From assembly GCA_036260935.1 (NCBI GenBank), contig DATALQ010000042.1:43468-107467 (forward strand): a stretch of DNA of 64,000 bases, given 5' to 3'. The translations under genes were made by a program, and so were the position numbers. A model generated the notes under the pieces. That model had not been told where the DNA came from and did no database searches. It saw only the letters and a program-made list of their open reading frames with translations. This DNA comes from JAEYOM01 sp036260935. GTDB taxonomy: Bacteria > Bacillota > Clostridia > Acetivibrionales > DTU013. Positions 49,688 through 58,640 of the stretch are shown here, one piece after another; position 1 is the first letter of the stretch; each line of letters opens with the position of its first letter.

Positions 49688-51264
49688 TATCCGACCCCGT
49701 CCTCTATCAATGTGATTTTCCACTTACCATCCATCAGCTTGAGCTGCGCGGACAAATACTGCCTCCCGGCCGTGTCCGCGCCAAGGTTCATAACCTGATA
49801 GTAAGTTATCGCGCTAAGATTGCCCTTTGTATTTTCCTTTGCAATTGTATCAAAGTTTGCGGCCTTTAACAATTCGCTGTACAAGTTTATGTTATCTTCG
49901 TTATATTCCGAGAATATATCGTCCTTGTTTATCTCAGTGACACCAAATTGCTCAAGCATCCCGAGCCTTAGGGTGAAACCGTCGTCCAGCAGTTCCATCG
50001 CGTTGTTGTACGTTTTTTCAGAATTTAAATAACTGTAAAAGCTTTTTAAGGTTTTGAGCGGTTCGGAGTCAGTCGGTTTTATTGCGGAATCGGAGACCTC
50101 CCCCATAGCGCCGCCCGTATCTTCTGATATTGACGTACTTGCGGAGTTTTCACCCATAACGCCGGATACTGACGTACTTACAGAGCTTTCACCCACAGTA
50201 TCTGTCGAAACCGAGGATTCGGCGGTGTTCTCCACTGCTGCTTCAGGCTTCAGTTCGCTGCCGTTCGAATCGAGCAAAAGGTTTTTTGATATATCGTACA
50301 ACACCCCTGAGATTACCGGCTTGGTGTCGGGAGCGCTCAGCGGCCGCCTCCCCATTTTCAGCTTAAGTACATTCGGAGAATTCCAGCCTTCAAACCAGTA
50401 ATCATATAACACACTGTTGCTGCTGTTCTTCCCGATATTGCGACGGTCAGGCATATACAGGTTACCCTTTACCAGATATTCGACATTCTTGCAATCGAAC
50501 ACCTCTATCAGATTGTCTTCCTGGTGAACGCTCAGTACCGGAGGATCCCCGAAGCTATAAGCAAGCAGGTTGAAATTCCCGTTGAATTCCATCCGGCCAT
50601 ACCTGCCAGGATAGTAAAAAAGCTTTTTTACCGACAAATCAGCAAGGTCGATCAGATAAAACGAGGACTGCATATATTCACCCGGCGGAACATCATTTAT
50701 CAATATGTACAACTGCCCGAATATGGGATTGAGCAAAGCCTGCGATATCCCGTAACCTCCCTCCCACCCGGGAGTCTCCGCCCGTTTCCCGAACAGTCCG
50801 GCCAGTTCCGGTAAACTTCCCTCATCGAGCTCGTTTGACCTGCGCGTCCCGTTCAGATTATACTCCATCCGGATGAAGGTTTTTTTGTCCTGATTTTCAC
50901 AAAGGCTGAGCTTGAGATCATATTCCGGGGTGTCATATCTGACGTCTACAGCCTCTTCGGACAGCAGAGCTTCAGGTCCTGTAAGCCGGCCGGAAGCATC
51001 CGCCCCGATGCCTGCGGGCGAGGTCGCGGGGGTCGTCTCTCCAGTCTCACCGGTATCACTTGCACCATCGGTATTATTGCTGTTCCCAGTGTCGCCGGTA
51101 CCGCCGGAATCAACTTCCCCTTCCGGGCCCAAACCTTCTGCAGTCTGTTGTTCCTGCCCTGTCTGAACCATATTGTCTATTAGCTTATGGTCATAATATA
51201 CGAATAACGCTGCAAGCAGCAATACTGTGATAATAATAATAACAGCCAGTATCTTTTTATTCAT
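49687..51264 (-). CDS. membrane-anchored hypothetical protein with two low-complexity linkers
   Basis: A 525-residue protein: one N-terminal membrane helix (residues 4-24), a Gly/Asp/Thr-rich linker (about 35-90), an extracytoplasmic middle domain of about 210 residues with Tyr-rich beta strands (SSFYLIDLADLSVKKLFYYP), a second linker of Ser/Thr/Val repeats (SSVSTSVSGVMGENSASTS), and a C-terminal NTF2-like-sized domain (SYLNSEKTYNNAMELLDDGF to the end). No family recognised. It is coupled to tcdA. ATG 51264 is chosen over a TTG at 51297 because the latter adds no conserved sequence. Confidence 0.6.
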   Translation of the reverse strand: MNKKILAVIIIITVLLLAALFVYYDHKLIDNMVQTGQEQQTAEGLGPEGEVDSGGTGDTGNSNNTDGASDTGETGETTPATSPAGIGADASGRLTGPEALLSEEAVDVRYDTPEYDLKLSLCENQDKKTFIRMEYNLNGTRRSNELDEGSLPELAGLFGKRAETPGWEGGYGISQALLNPIFGQLYILINDVPPGEYMQSSFYLIDLADLSVKKLFYYPGRYGRMEFNGNFNLLAYSFGDPPVLSVHQEDNLIEVFDCKNVEYLVKGNLYMPDRRNIGKNSSNSVLYDYWFEGWNSPNVLKLKMGRRPLSAPDTKPVISGVLYDISKNLLLDSNGSELKPEAAVENTAESSVSTDTVGESSVSTSVSGVMGENSASTSISEDTGGAMGEVSDSAIKPTDSEPLKTLKSFYSYLNSEKTYNNAMELLDDGFTLRLGMLEQFGVTEINKDDIFSEYNEDNINLYSELLKAANFDTIAKENTKGNLSAITYYQVMNLGADTAGRQYLSAQLKLMDGKWKITLIEDGVG

Positions 51265-51432
51265 TCCTGCCACCGGGACCTTTCCTGCAAAGGGCAACTA
51301 CCGCTACATGTCCGGTGTCTTGGTATGCCATGTACATTTCCGGACTATAATATGTTTATATTATACAGGAAGAATTATGCGCGGACAATTTACAGTAAAA
51401 GCATTTATCCTTTCCATGAATTTCAAAGTCTG

Positions 51433-51563
51433 ATATAATAGCTTTACGATGTAAGGCTATTATATGCCTTCGGCGGAATTTATGCGTCGCCGATAATTTG
51501 CCCTTGAATATTTGGATGGCAAAACGGCGATGCGCAATTATACCATGATAAATCATGGTATAA
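51433..51563 (+). repeat. structured repeat family 2, copy 2 (upstream of apgM)
   Basis: 131 bp matching 8499-8629 in reverse. The first hairpin is ATATAATAGC/GCTATTATAT, whose outer base pair is A-T where copy 1 has G-C, a compensated change. The palindrome at 51538-51563 ends in TGGTATAAT, 57 nt before the apgM ATG. It faces its downstream gene exactly as copy 1 does. The rest of 51265-51620 holds no gene. Confidence 0.85.
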
Positions 51564-51620
51564 TAGTTTGAAGATTAATTGGAAGATTTATCTGAAAATA
51601 GAATGGAGATTTGACATCAT

Positions 51621-52826
51621 ATGAAATATGTAGTAGTTCTGGGCGACGGAATGGCAGACTACCGAATGCCCCAACTGGGAAACAGGACTCCCCTGCAATG
51701 TGCAAAAAAACCGAACATTGATCAGCTTGCGTCAAACGGTGAGATCGGCATGGTCAGGACCATACCTGAAGGAATACCCCCGGGAAGCGACGCCGCAAAT
51801 CTTTCAGTCATGGGCTATGACCCGAAGAAATACTATACCGGCAGATCGCCTCTCGAAGCCGTTAGTATGGGAGTAAAACTCTCCGATACTGATCTGGCCT
51901 TTCGCTGCAACCTCGTAAATCTGGACATCGAAGGCGATTATGAATCGGCTGCAATGATCGATTACAGTTCCGATGAGATTTCAACTGCCGAAGCCTCCGA
52001 GTTGATAAAGGACATAAACAAACATCTTTCAAATAACGAAATCGTATTTTATCCCGGCATAAGCTACAGGCACTGCATGGTCTGGCATAACGGCCGCGGC
52101 ACGAGGAAAATGACGCCCCCCCACGATATTCTGGAAAAAAAGATAATGTCTTACCTGCCGTCCGGCGACAGCAGCGATATGATGCTTGAAATGCAGAAAA
52201 AGAGCTATGAAATCCTGAAGGATCACCCCGTAAACAAAGCCAGAGCAGCCCGCGGCCTCCGACCCGCCAATTCCATATGGCTCTGGGGTGAAGGGAAAAG
52301 GCCCGCGATACCCAAATTCATTGACAAATACGGTATTAAAGGCTCCGTCGTTTCAGCCGTCGATCTTATAAAGGGTATCGGTATATGCGCCGGTCTTGAC
52401 TCCATCGATGTGGAAGGTGCTACCGGTAACATAAATACCAACTTCATAGGCAAGGCCGAAGCCGCTTTGAAGGAACTCAGGAACGGCAAGGATTTCGTTT
52501 ATGTTCATATTGAAGCGCCGGACGAATGCGGCCACAGGTTTGAAGTGGAAAACAAGGTACGTTCCATCGAGCTTATCGACAAAGATATAGTGGGAGTGCT
52601 GCTCGAGGGCCTGAATGAGTACGAGGATTACAGCATAATGGTGCTGCCGGACCACCCGACGCCGCTTTCTTTAAGAACACATACCCCCGAGCCCGTTCCG
52701 TATATCATTTACAGGAAGAGCTCGCATAAGCCCTCCGGAATCGCAGGCTATGACGAATTCCAGGCCCAGAGGACGGGTATGTTCGTAGAAAAAGGCTATA
52801 CGCTGATGGACCGGTTTCTGTCCTGA
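51621..52826 (+). CDS. apgM: cofactor-independent phosphoglycerate mutase, archaeal type
   Basis: A 401-residue glycolytic enzyme of the alkaline phosphatase superfamily interconverting 3- and 2-phosphoglycerate. Metal and catalytic motifs: VVLGDGMADY (Asp), GSDAANLSVMGYDP (nucleophile Ser region), VYVHIEAPDECGH and VLPDHPTPLSLRTHTPEPVP. The archaeal-type enzyme is common in Clostridia. Site GGAGAT lies about 11 nt upstream. The 3' end overlaps the convergent membrane protein gene by 31 nt. Confidence 0.93.
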   Translation: MKYVVVLGDGMADYRMPQLGNRTPLQCAKKPNIDQLASNGEIGMVRTIPEGIPPGSDAANLSVMGYDPKKYYTGRSPLEAVSMGVKLSDTDLAFRCNLVNLDIEGDYESAAMIDYSSDEISTAEASELIKDINKHLSNNEIVFYPGISYRHCMVWHNGRGTRKMTPPHDILEKKIMSYLPSGDSSDMMLEMQKKSYEILKDHPVNKARAARGLRPANSIWLWGEGKRPAIPKFIDKYGIKGSVVSAVDLIKGIGICAGLDSIDVEGATGNINTNFIGKAEAALKELRNGKDFVYVHIEAPDECGHRFEVENKVRSIELIDKDIVGVLLEGLNEYEDYSIMVLPDHPTPLSLRTHTPEPVPYIIYRKSSHKPSGIAGYDEFQAQRTGMFVEKGYTLMDRFLS

Positions 52827-53632
52827 GCCTTCATTACAGAATATCTGACAAACAGATATGCCGATATCACCGGCAGTACAATAGCCTGGTACACATATAA
52901 AAGCATATAGTCCATGGTTTCAAACAATGAGTAAATATCGGTAAAAATATAGATACAAAGAGTCGGCAGCAGAATAAACGCCACGACAGCAACCATTGGC
53001 AGATAATTTCTGACGCCGGCTCTTATTCCTTTCCGGAAGCAAGCCGTTACCCCCTCTTCCCTTTCCATGAAGACCGCCGGGAACCACATCAAAATAAAAG
53101 GATACAGGAACAGCATTATAACGCTGATTGCCAACTGCATGGTTTTCTGGGTGTTCATCATACTCACCGGATCGAAGCGGGCTCCTGCCATGCTTGCCAG
53201 AAGTATCGGAGTCGTCACTATTGAAATTACCAGACTGGCTCCAATCATAACTGCGACAAATAGTAAAAACGAAAGTGTCATCTTTCCGATGAATTTCTTG
53301 ATACCGTAAAGGAATATTTTCATAGTGGCTTTGCCATCGCTGACGGCCGCTGCAAGCATATTGCCGTAGCCTGAGACAAAAATCACCGCCAGTACGCAGT
53401 AAACCAACCCGAAAAGCAACATCAGCAATCCGGCCCTCATAATTTCCATTGCATCCTGCAATTGCATCTGCGGCGGACTTTGCACATTATACATACTCCT
53501 GGATAACCCCATGACCTTGTTTATATCCTGCAGCATTGGCAGTTCGGATACAAACACCAATCCAACAGCCAGCACGGGCAATATCATCAATAAAGGATTC
53601 TTCTTCAAAAGAATCAGCGCTTTCTTCAACAT
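52796..53632 (-). CDS. six-helix membrane protein
   Basis: A 278-residue protein with about six hydrophobic helices (residues 12-30, 70-92, 108-135, 158-180, 205-230, 238-262), resembling the DUF975/glycerophosphodiester-phosphodiesterase membrane-domain type. No catalytic residues apparent. Site GAGGTG. It runs tail-to-tail into apgM with a 31-nt overlap, so the two messages are antisense at their ends. Function unknown. Confidence 0.6.
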   Translation of the reverse strand: MLKKALILLKKNPLLMILPVLAVGLVFVSELPMLQDINKVMGLSRSMYNVQSPPQMQLQDAMEIMRAGLLMLLFGLVYCVLAVIFVSGYGNMLAAAVSDGKATMKIFLYGIKKFIGKMTLSFLLFVAVMIGASLVISIVTTPILLASMAGARFDPVSMMNTQKTMQLAISVIMLFLYPFILMWFPAVFMEREEGVTACFRKGIRAGVRNYLPMVAVVAFILLPTLCIYIFTDIYSLFETMDYMLLYVYQAIVLPVISAYLFVRYSVMKAQDRNRSISV

Positions 53633-53814
53633 ACCACCTCATTATTATTTTACTGTTTAATGTCCATCAACATTCTGCAATCTGTTAATATATTACCAAA
53701 AATTTCCCACCCGGTCAAACCGGGATATATGAACCGAATGTTTCATTATAGTTAAATAATCCTAACACAATAGGCTTATTCTTGTTTAAAATAGTAATTG
53801 GTTTGATATGTTCA
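53633..53814. other. gene-free AT-rich DNA
   Basis: No gene. This stretch should hold the promoters for the membrane protein (minus) and the ABC-F leader (plus). TATAGT-like and TTGTTT-like boxes occur, but none is convincing. Confidence 0.4.
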
Positions 53815-54144
53815 TGAAGGAGAGATCGTAAAAATATGACACCGACTAATTGCTGATTCATTTAACTGAATCATTGTTCCTGGGAGTTAAACCTGCCTTG
53901 CTATACAGGCAGGCTTGTTTCTGTGCTCCCGAAAGGAACGGCAATTGGGATGGTCAATCACTTTACTGAAATATATCAGGCTGTTACGGATAAATATGGA
54001 TTTCGGTAGCTCCTGTCCATGTTTATATACCGTTAGGTATCGATAATTCAGGCTGTAAGAAGATCAATCTTCTCGCAGCCTTTTTTATTTGTAAAAACGG
54101 CCTGACAACAGGATAAACAATACAAAATGGAATGAGGGATTTTA
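53815..54144 (+). promoter_or_regulatory. attenuator-like leader of the ABC-F gene
   Basis: A long leader containing, in order: a ribosome site AAGGAGA and a six-codon open frame at 53836-53856 (ATG ACA CCG ACT AAT TGC then TGA); a hairpin GATTCA/TGAATC (53855-53872); a larger structure with outer arms GTTCCTGGGAG/CTCCCGAAAGGAAC and an inner CCTGCC/GGCAGG stem; and a Rho-independent terminator at 54051-54086 (GGCTGTAAGAAGAT paired with ATCTTCTCGCAGCC, then six T). The terminator's first arm, CAGGCTGT, is repeated at 53977-53984, giving a possible alternative pairing partner. This is the layout of ribosome-sensing attenuators in front of ABC-F and erm resistance genes. Confidence 0.7.
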
Positions 54145-55827
54145 ATGCTTGAATTGACAATGTACAATATACGGAAATATTTTGGTGACAACCTTGTTTT
54201 ATTTGATGCAGGTTTTAAATTGTACGACGGCGACAAGGCCGGCATGGTAGGTACTAACGGAAGCGGTAAAAGCACTATACTAAAGCTGTTGGCCGGTATC
54301 GAGCCGATGGATATCGATTACAGGAAGATATGCGAGGGCAAGAGCCGGATAACGTACCCTGCCGGCACCACTGTCGCCTATCTCGACCAACTGCCCGCCT
54401 TCCCTGCCGGCTCCAGGGTTATCGATATTCTGAAGCTCGCATTTAGGGAAATTATGCTTATCGAAAATGAGCTGAAGGCTCTCGAAGAATCCATGGGGCA
54501 GCTGCAGGGAGAGCTTCTTGAAGCCGCTTTGAAGAAGTATGGCCGGCTGCAGCAAAGTTATGACGCAAAAGGCGGGTATGAAAAGGAAGAAAAGCTCAGC
54601 AAAGTATGTGCAGGCTTGAAGTTTGATGACACATTCCTTCAGAAGGAATTCAACATTTTAAGCGGAGGTGAGAAAACGTCCGTTATGCTTGGGAAAATCC
54701 TTTTGGAAAGCCCTGATATCCTGCTTCTGGATGAGCCCACAAACCACCTGGACATGGAATCGGCCGAATGGCTTGAAAACCACCTGAAGAGCTACAGGGG
54801 TATCGTCATCGTTGTTTCTCACGATAGGTATTTTCTCGATAAGGTGGTTACAAAAATCATTGAAGTTGAAAATAAGCGGTGCGAGACATACGATGGCAAT
54901 TATTCCGACTACGTCAGGCAAAAAGAGGAAGACACGCTTCTGCAGTATGAGAATTACAGGGAACAGTGCAAAAAGATCAAATCCATGGAGAGCACAATCA
55001 AGGACCTGAGGAATTGGGCGCTGCAAGCCGATAACAACAAGTTTTTCAGGCGGGCTGTCAGTCTTCAGAGAAAGCTGGATAAAATGGACAGGGTAAACAG
55101 ACCTGAATTCAAAAAGCAGAGTATCCGGATCAACTTCAAGGAGTCACAAAGATCAGGCAATGACGTTATAAAGGTTTGCGGACTGTCAAAAAGCTTCGGC
55201 GACAGGATTATTTTGGAAAACACAGACCTTTATGTCGCTTTAGGTGAAAGAATAGCATTGATAGGACCGAATGGCAGCGGGAAAACAACGTTTTTAAAGA
55301 TACTTATGGGCGAATCTGCAGCAGATGCCGGGACTGCGGCTTTGGGCGCCAATGCTAAAATTGCATACCTCCCCCAGATCATAACCTTTAGAGATGAAGA
55401 GGCTACTGTCATCGATTGCTTCCGGGAAGACAGATACATTCTGGAGGGGAAAGCCCGTGAATACCTCTCAAGATTCATGTTTTTCGGTAAAGCCCCGTTC
55501 AGGAAGGTGAAACAGCTGTCAGGCGGCGAAAGGGTCAGGCTTAAGCTGAGCATGCTGCTGTACGATGAAACCAACGTATTGATTTTGGATGAGCCCACCA
55601 ACCATCTGGATATCGAATCCATCGAAGCTCTTGAGGAGGCGCTGGAGGATTTCAAGGGCACTCTGCTGTTCATATCCCATGACAGGTACTTTATAAACAA
55701 GGTGTGCAGCAGGGTCGTTGCCGTCGAAAACAGAAGGTTTGAAAGCTATCCGGGCAACTATGACTATTACAGGCTTAAAAAAGAGGAAGGCAGCAAGCCG
55801 GCGGAGGGATCGCGGTGCGCCAGGTAA
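54145..55827 (+). CDS. ABC-F family ribosome-acting ATPase, possible antibiotic resistance type
   Basis: A 560-residue protein with two ABC cassettes and no membrane domain. Walker A motifs are VGTNGSGKSTILKLLAG (residue 33 on) and IGPNGSGKTTFLKILMG; signatures ILSGGEKTSVMLG and QLSGGERVRLKLS; Walker B ILLLDEPTNHLDME and VLILDEPTNHLDIE. A linker of about 80 residues rich in Lys and Glu joins the cassettes, as in ABC-F proteins that enter the ribosomal E site and release drugs such as lincosamides and pleuromutilins. The attenuator-like leader favours a drug-inducible role over a housekeeping one. The C-terminus is short and basic. Confidence 0.85.
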   Translation: MLELTMYNIRKYFGDNLVLFDAGFKLYDGDKAGMVGTNGSGKSTILKLLAGIEPMDIDYRKICEGKSRITYPAGTTVAYLDQLPAFPAGSRVIDILKLAFREIMLIENELKALEESMGQLQGELLEAALKKYGRLQQSYDAKGGYEKEEKLSKVCAGLKFDDTFLQKEFNILSGGEKTSVMLGKILLESPDILLLDEPTNHLDMESAEWLENHLKSYRGIVIVVSHDRYFLDKVVTKIIEVENKRCETYDGNYSDYVRQKEEDTLLQYENYREQCKKIKSMESTIKDLRNWALQADNNKFFRRAVSLQRKLDKMDRVNRPEFKKQSIRINFKESQRSGNDVIKVCGLSKSFGDRIILENTDLYVALGERIALIGPNGSGKTTFLKILMGESAADAGTAALGANAKIAYLPQIITFRDEEATVIDCFREDRYILEGKAREYLSRFMFFGKAPFRKVKQLSGGERVRLKLSMLLYDETNVLILDEPTNHLDIESIEALEEALEDFKGTLLFISHDRYFINKVCSRVVAVENRRFESYPGNYDYYRLKKEEGSKPAEGSRCAR

Positions 55828-55860
55828 AGGCAAGATTTAGGCAAGGGTAAAGGCAGAGAT

Positions 55861-55888
55861 AAAGGCAGGAGTTTATTCCCTGCCTTTA
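55861..55888 (+). terminator. hairpin after the ABC-F gene
   Basis: AAAGGCAGG pairs with CCTGCCTTT around a 9-nt loop. It lacks a long T run. It follows a run of AAGGCA-like units (55825-55866) and resembles the hairpin at 58613. Confidence 0.55.
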
Positions 55889-55995
55889 CTCGTATTCTTG
55901 AATGAATAAGTATAATCATTTGTTCTCTTGTATTGATTACTGATTTACAATATGCTAATACGGGTAACGTAGAAATCATTATTGAATAGCAGGTG

Positions 55996-57042
55996 ATGCG
56001 TTTGTATAAACTTGAACTGGAAGATTATAAAAAAGTAATGCCATTGTTGGAATCGAACAATGAGTTATCCGTTTTCTCTGTAATCAGCGGTATCATGCCA
56101 GGCGAAATATATGTGGATGACGTCTGTCATCCGGCTGCTGTATTAATACAGACATCTGAATGTAATCTTTTGGCTGGAAAAAACGACGTTGGCAAGTTTA
56201 ATGCAACCTTATCGGACGAACTCGATTTCTGGGACCCGGTTATACCTGATTCATCCGGTTGGAATTCAGTTATTCCGAATATCCATAAAAATAGATTTGT
56301 TAGAAAATATCAAAGAAGACACTATAGTCTGAATATAGAGAATAGCTTGAATATTAACGCCAATCTGCCCGACGGGTATTGCATGGAGCCCGCAATACCT
56401 GCCGACCTTCGACTTAAGCAGTATGAAAACTCCGACAAATTGATAAGCTGGATAGAAAACTGGGGCAATGATGAGGCATTTACCGAACACGGCACGGGCT
56501 GTTACATTCGAAAAGGCAATACTATTGTCAGCTGGTCAATAAGCGATTGCAGTTATAACGATAAAATTGCCATTGGAATTCACACTGATGAGCGGTTCAG
56601 GAAAAAGGGCCTGGGCATATTTGCCGCAAATGAAACTGTAAAAATGTGCTTTTCAAAAGGCTTTAAAAGCATAGACTGGCTGTGTGTCGATTTTAATAAA
56701 GGTTCCATTGCCATTGCAGAAAAGCTCGGGTTTTCCCTGGTGTGCAGGTATGATGCTTTTACTCCCTATCCGCCCGTTGAAAACCTTACAGACTTATCCG
56801 AAACCGAATGGAATGAATGGGCGGTATACTTTGAAAACGCCTCCCTGACAGAACCTCAATTACTGACGGAATGCCTGTTTGCCTATATTAAAGCAAATAA
56901 TGTTACAAAGGCAAATGAGATACTTTTTATTCATAAAGAAAAGAAACCAATCGAGCATAATGTAAATGGGTTTATTCAGTATTTGCATACATTCGGTATG
57001 GCAGCTGATTTTAACGATAATTGGATGAATGCTGATATTTGA
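55996..57042 (+). CDS. GNAT-family N-acetyltransferase
   Basis: About 348 residues. The C-terminal half has a GNAT core: AIGIHTDERFRKKGLGIFAANETVKMCFSKG (acetyl-CoA loop R-x-x-G-x-G-like) and SIDWLCVDFNKGSIAIAEKLGF. The N-terminal half (residues 1-130) matches the layout of the two-domain GNAT_acetyltran family of Firmicutes. The final 60 residues are helical and unassigned. The start is uncertain: ATG 55996 is close to AGGTG, and a TTG at 56002 is better spaced. More AT-rich than its neighbours to the left. Confidence 0.8.
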   Translation: MRLYKLELEDYKKVMPLLESNNELSVFSVISGIMPGEIYVDDVCHPAAVLIQTSECNLLAGKNDVGKFNATLSDELDFWDPVIPDSSGWNSVIPNIHKNRFVRKYQRRHYSLNIENSLNINANLPDGYCMEPAIPADLRLKQYENSDKLISWIENWGNDEAFTEHGTGCYIRKGNTIVSWSISDCSYNDKIAIGIHTDERFRKKGLGIFAANETVKMCFSKGFKSIDWLCVDFNKGSIAIAEKLGFSLVCRYDAFTPYPPVENLTDLSETEWNEWAVYFENASLTEPQLLTECLFAYIKANNVTKANEILFIHKEKKPIEHNVNGFIQYLHTFGMAADFNDNWMNADI

Positions 57043-57112
57043 CACTAAATGGAAAATTATCGAAAACATTTGTGCAGAATTGTGACATATAACACAGATA
57101 GAGGTGATTATC

Positions 57113-57709
57113 ATGGATGCTGCGAGATTCAATAAGCAGCTTGATTTTTTAAGGGAGATTGATAAAGTTAAATCAATATTCAGAAATACTGTATTACTTG
57201 ACAAGAGCAGGCGGGAAAACGACGCTGAGCACTCATGGCATATGGCTGTATGTGCTATGTTATTTCAAGAATATGCAAATGATAAAAATATTGATATGTG
57301 CAAGACACTTAAAATGATCATGCTCCATGATGTAATAGAAATTTATTCCGGAGATACGTTTGCATATGACCCAATAGGGAGAGAAACACAGGCGGAGCGT
57401 GAAAAGCTTGCCGCCGACAAACTTTTTGCATTATTACCCATTGACCAAAATAATGAATTTAGGATGTTATGGAATGAATTTGAGGAATATGCTACACCGG
57501 AATCTAAATATGCCCATCTTGTAGATACATTCATGCCAATATATCATAACTATTCTACCCAAGGTTTAAAGTGGCAGGAATTAGGTGTTACTAAAACAAA
57601 AGTATTACAAAGGAATCAACATATACGAGCAGGTTCTGAAGTAATCTGGAACTTTGTTTGCGAAATTGTAGATGATGCTGTATCAAAAGGATATTTGCAG
57701 GACATTTAG
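57113..57709 (+). CDS. HD-domain hydrolase (YfbR/5'-nucleotidase-like)
   Basis: A 198-residue metal-dependent phosphohydrolase. The ligands are visible in RRENDAEHSWHMAVCA (His), MIMLHDVIEIYSGDTFAYD (HD pair) and YAHLVDTFMPIYHNY (Asp). It resembles the YfbR/HDDC2 group of 5'-deoxynucleotidases. ATG 57113 follows GAGGTG. It lies 70 nt after the GNAT gene. The substrate is inferred. Confidence 0.82.
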   Translation: MDAARFNKQLDFLREIDKVKSIFRNTVLLDKSRRENDAEHSWHMAVCAMLFQEYANDKNIDMCKTLKMIMLHDVIEIYSGDTFAYDPIGRETQAEREKLAADKLFALLPIDQNNEFRMLWNEFEEYATPESKYAHLVDTFMPIYHNYSTQGLKWQELGVTKTKVLQRNQHIRAGSEVIWNFVCEIVDDAVSKGYLQDI

Positions 57710-57715
57710 CCTATC

Positions 57716-57800
57716 AAGGGGTGGAGTAGTTACCAGTACCGGACTCTCACCGGGGGTAGCGGATCAGCCTTGCTGGACACGCGACAAAGAAAAACCCTAC
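57716..57800 (-). other. possible group II intron domain I fragment
   Basis: On the minus strand the sequence CCCGGTGAGAGTCCGGTACT resembles the conserved GGTGAGAGTCC segment of bacterial group II intron domain I. No reverse transcriptase, domain V or intron boundaries are nearby. The rest of 57710-57939 has no gene. Confidence 0.3.
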
Positions 57801-57939
57801 AGATGTGACTTTGTTTATAGAGTCTGTATACTTTCCCATTTTCCTCAAATATCTTCAAAATAAATGGATAAAAGGAATTAGTTCAAAAATTAACTAATGT
57901 AATAACTAACCACGCCGATTAATAAATGGGGGTGATGAA

Positions 57940-58518
57940 ATGGGTAATCAATTTGATTATCAGAATTATTTAATCAGAAGGAAAATCCTGACTTTGGCAG
58001 GGGCTAAGTTTCATGTCTTTAATCCTGAAGGACAAGTAATATTATTTTCCAAAATGAAAGCTTTCAAACTGAAAGAAGATATTCGAATCTATACCAGTGA
58101 AGACATGCAGGAAGAATTGCTGACTATCCATGCCAGAAACATTATTGATATCTCAGCTACTTACGACGTGTTTGATGCAAAAGAAAACCAACTCATCGGT
58201 TCCTTAAAAAGAAAGGGCATGAAATCCATAATGAAAGACGAGTGGAGTATTCTTGACAAGAATGGTTTTGAGATTGGTTTGATTAAGGAAGACCGTTTGC
58301 TATTAGCTCTTGTAAGGCGTATTCTGACGAACCTGGTACCTCAAAAGTATCATGTCGAAATGAACGGAATTATAGTCAGCACTTTTAAACAAAATTTTAA
58401 TCCCTTTGTTATAAAATTGAATCTTGATTTCACAGAAAACAAAAATAACGCGCTTGATAAACGTTTAGGTTTAGCAGCTGGAATTTTGCTTTGCGCAATC
58501 GAAGGTAAGCAAAACTAG
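57940..58518 (+). CDS. LURP-one-related/scramblase-like protein
   Basis: A 192-residue protein of the tubby-like beta-barrel superfamily (LURP-one/phospholipid scramblase related, YxjI group): YLIRRKILTLAGAKFHVFNPEGQVILFSKMKAF, ISATYDVFDAKENQLIGSLKRKG, DEWSILDKNGFEIGLIKED, and a C-terminal hydrophobic helix region (RLGLAAGILLCAIEG). Molecular role in bacteria unknown, perhaps at the membrane. Site GGGGGTGAT before ATG. Stands alone. Confidence 0.8.
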   Translation: MGNQFDYQNYLIRRKILTLAGAKFHVFNPEGQVILFSKMKAFKLKEDIRIYTSEDMQEELLTIHARNIIDISATYDVFDAKENQLIGSLKRKGMKSIMKDEWSILDKNGFEIGLIKEDRLLLALVRRILTNLVPQKYHVEMNGIIVSTFKQNFNPFVIKLNLDFTENKNNALDKRLGLAAGILLCAIEGKQN

Positions 58519-58612
58519 CTATTGATCACCTTACATCATATACTGCTGATTCTGATTATTATAGAAGATCTTTATTTACAGAGATTTTTCACGCACCCGA
58601 ACGATAATTGAC

Positions 58613-58640
58613 AAAGGCAAGGAGTATTATCCTTGCCTTT
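58613..58640. terminator. hairpin between the LURP-one and SOD-like genes
   Basis: AAAGGCAAGGA pairs with TCCTTGCCTTT around a 6-nt loop. It touches the SOD-like stop codon on the other strand and could end both converging messages, although T runs are short. Confidence 0.55.
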
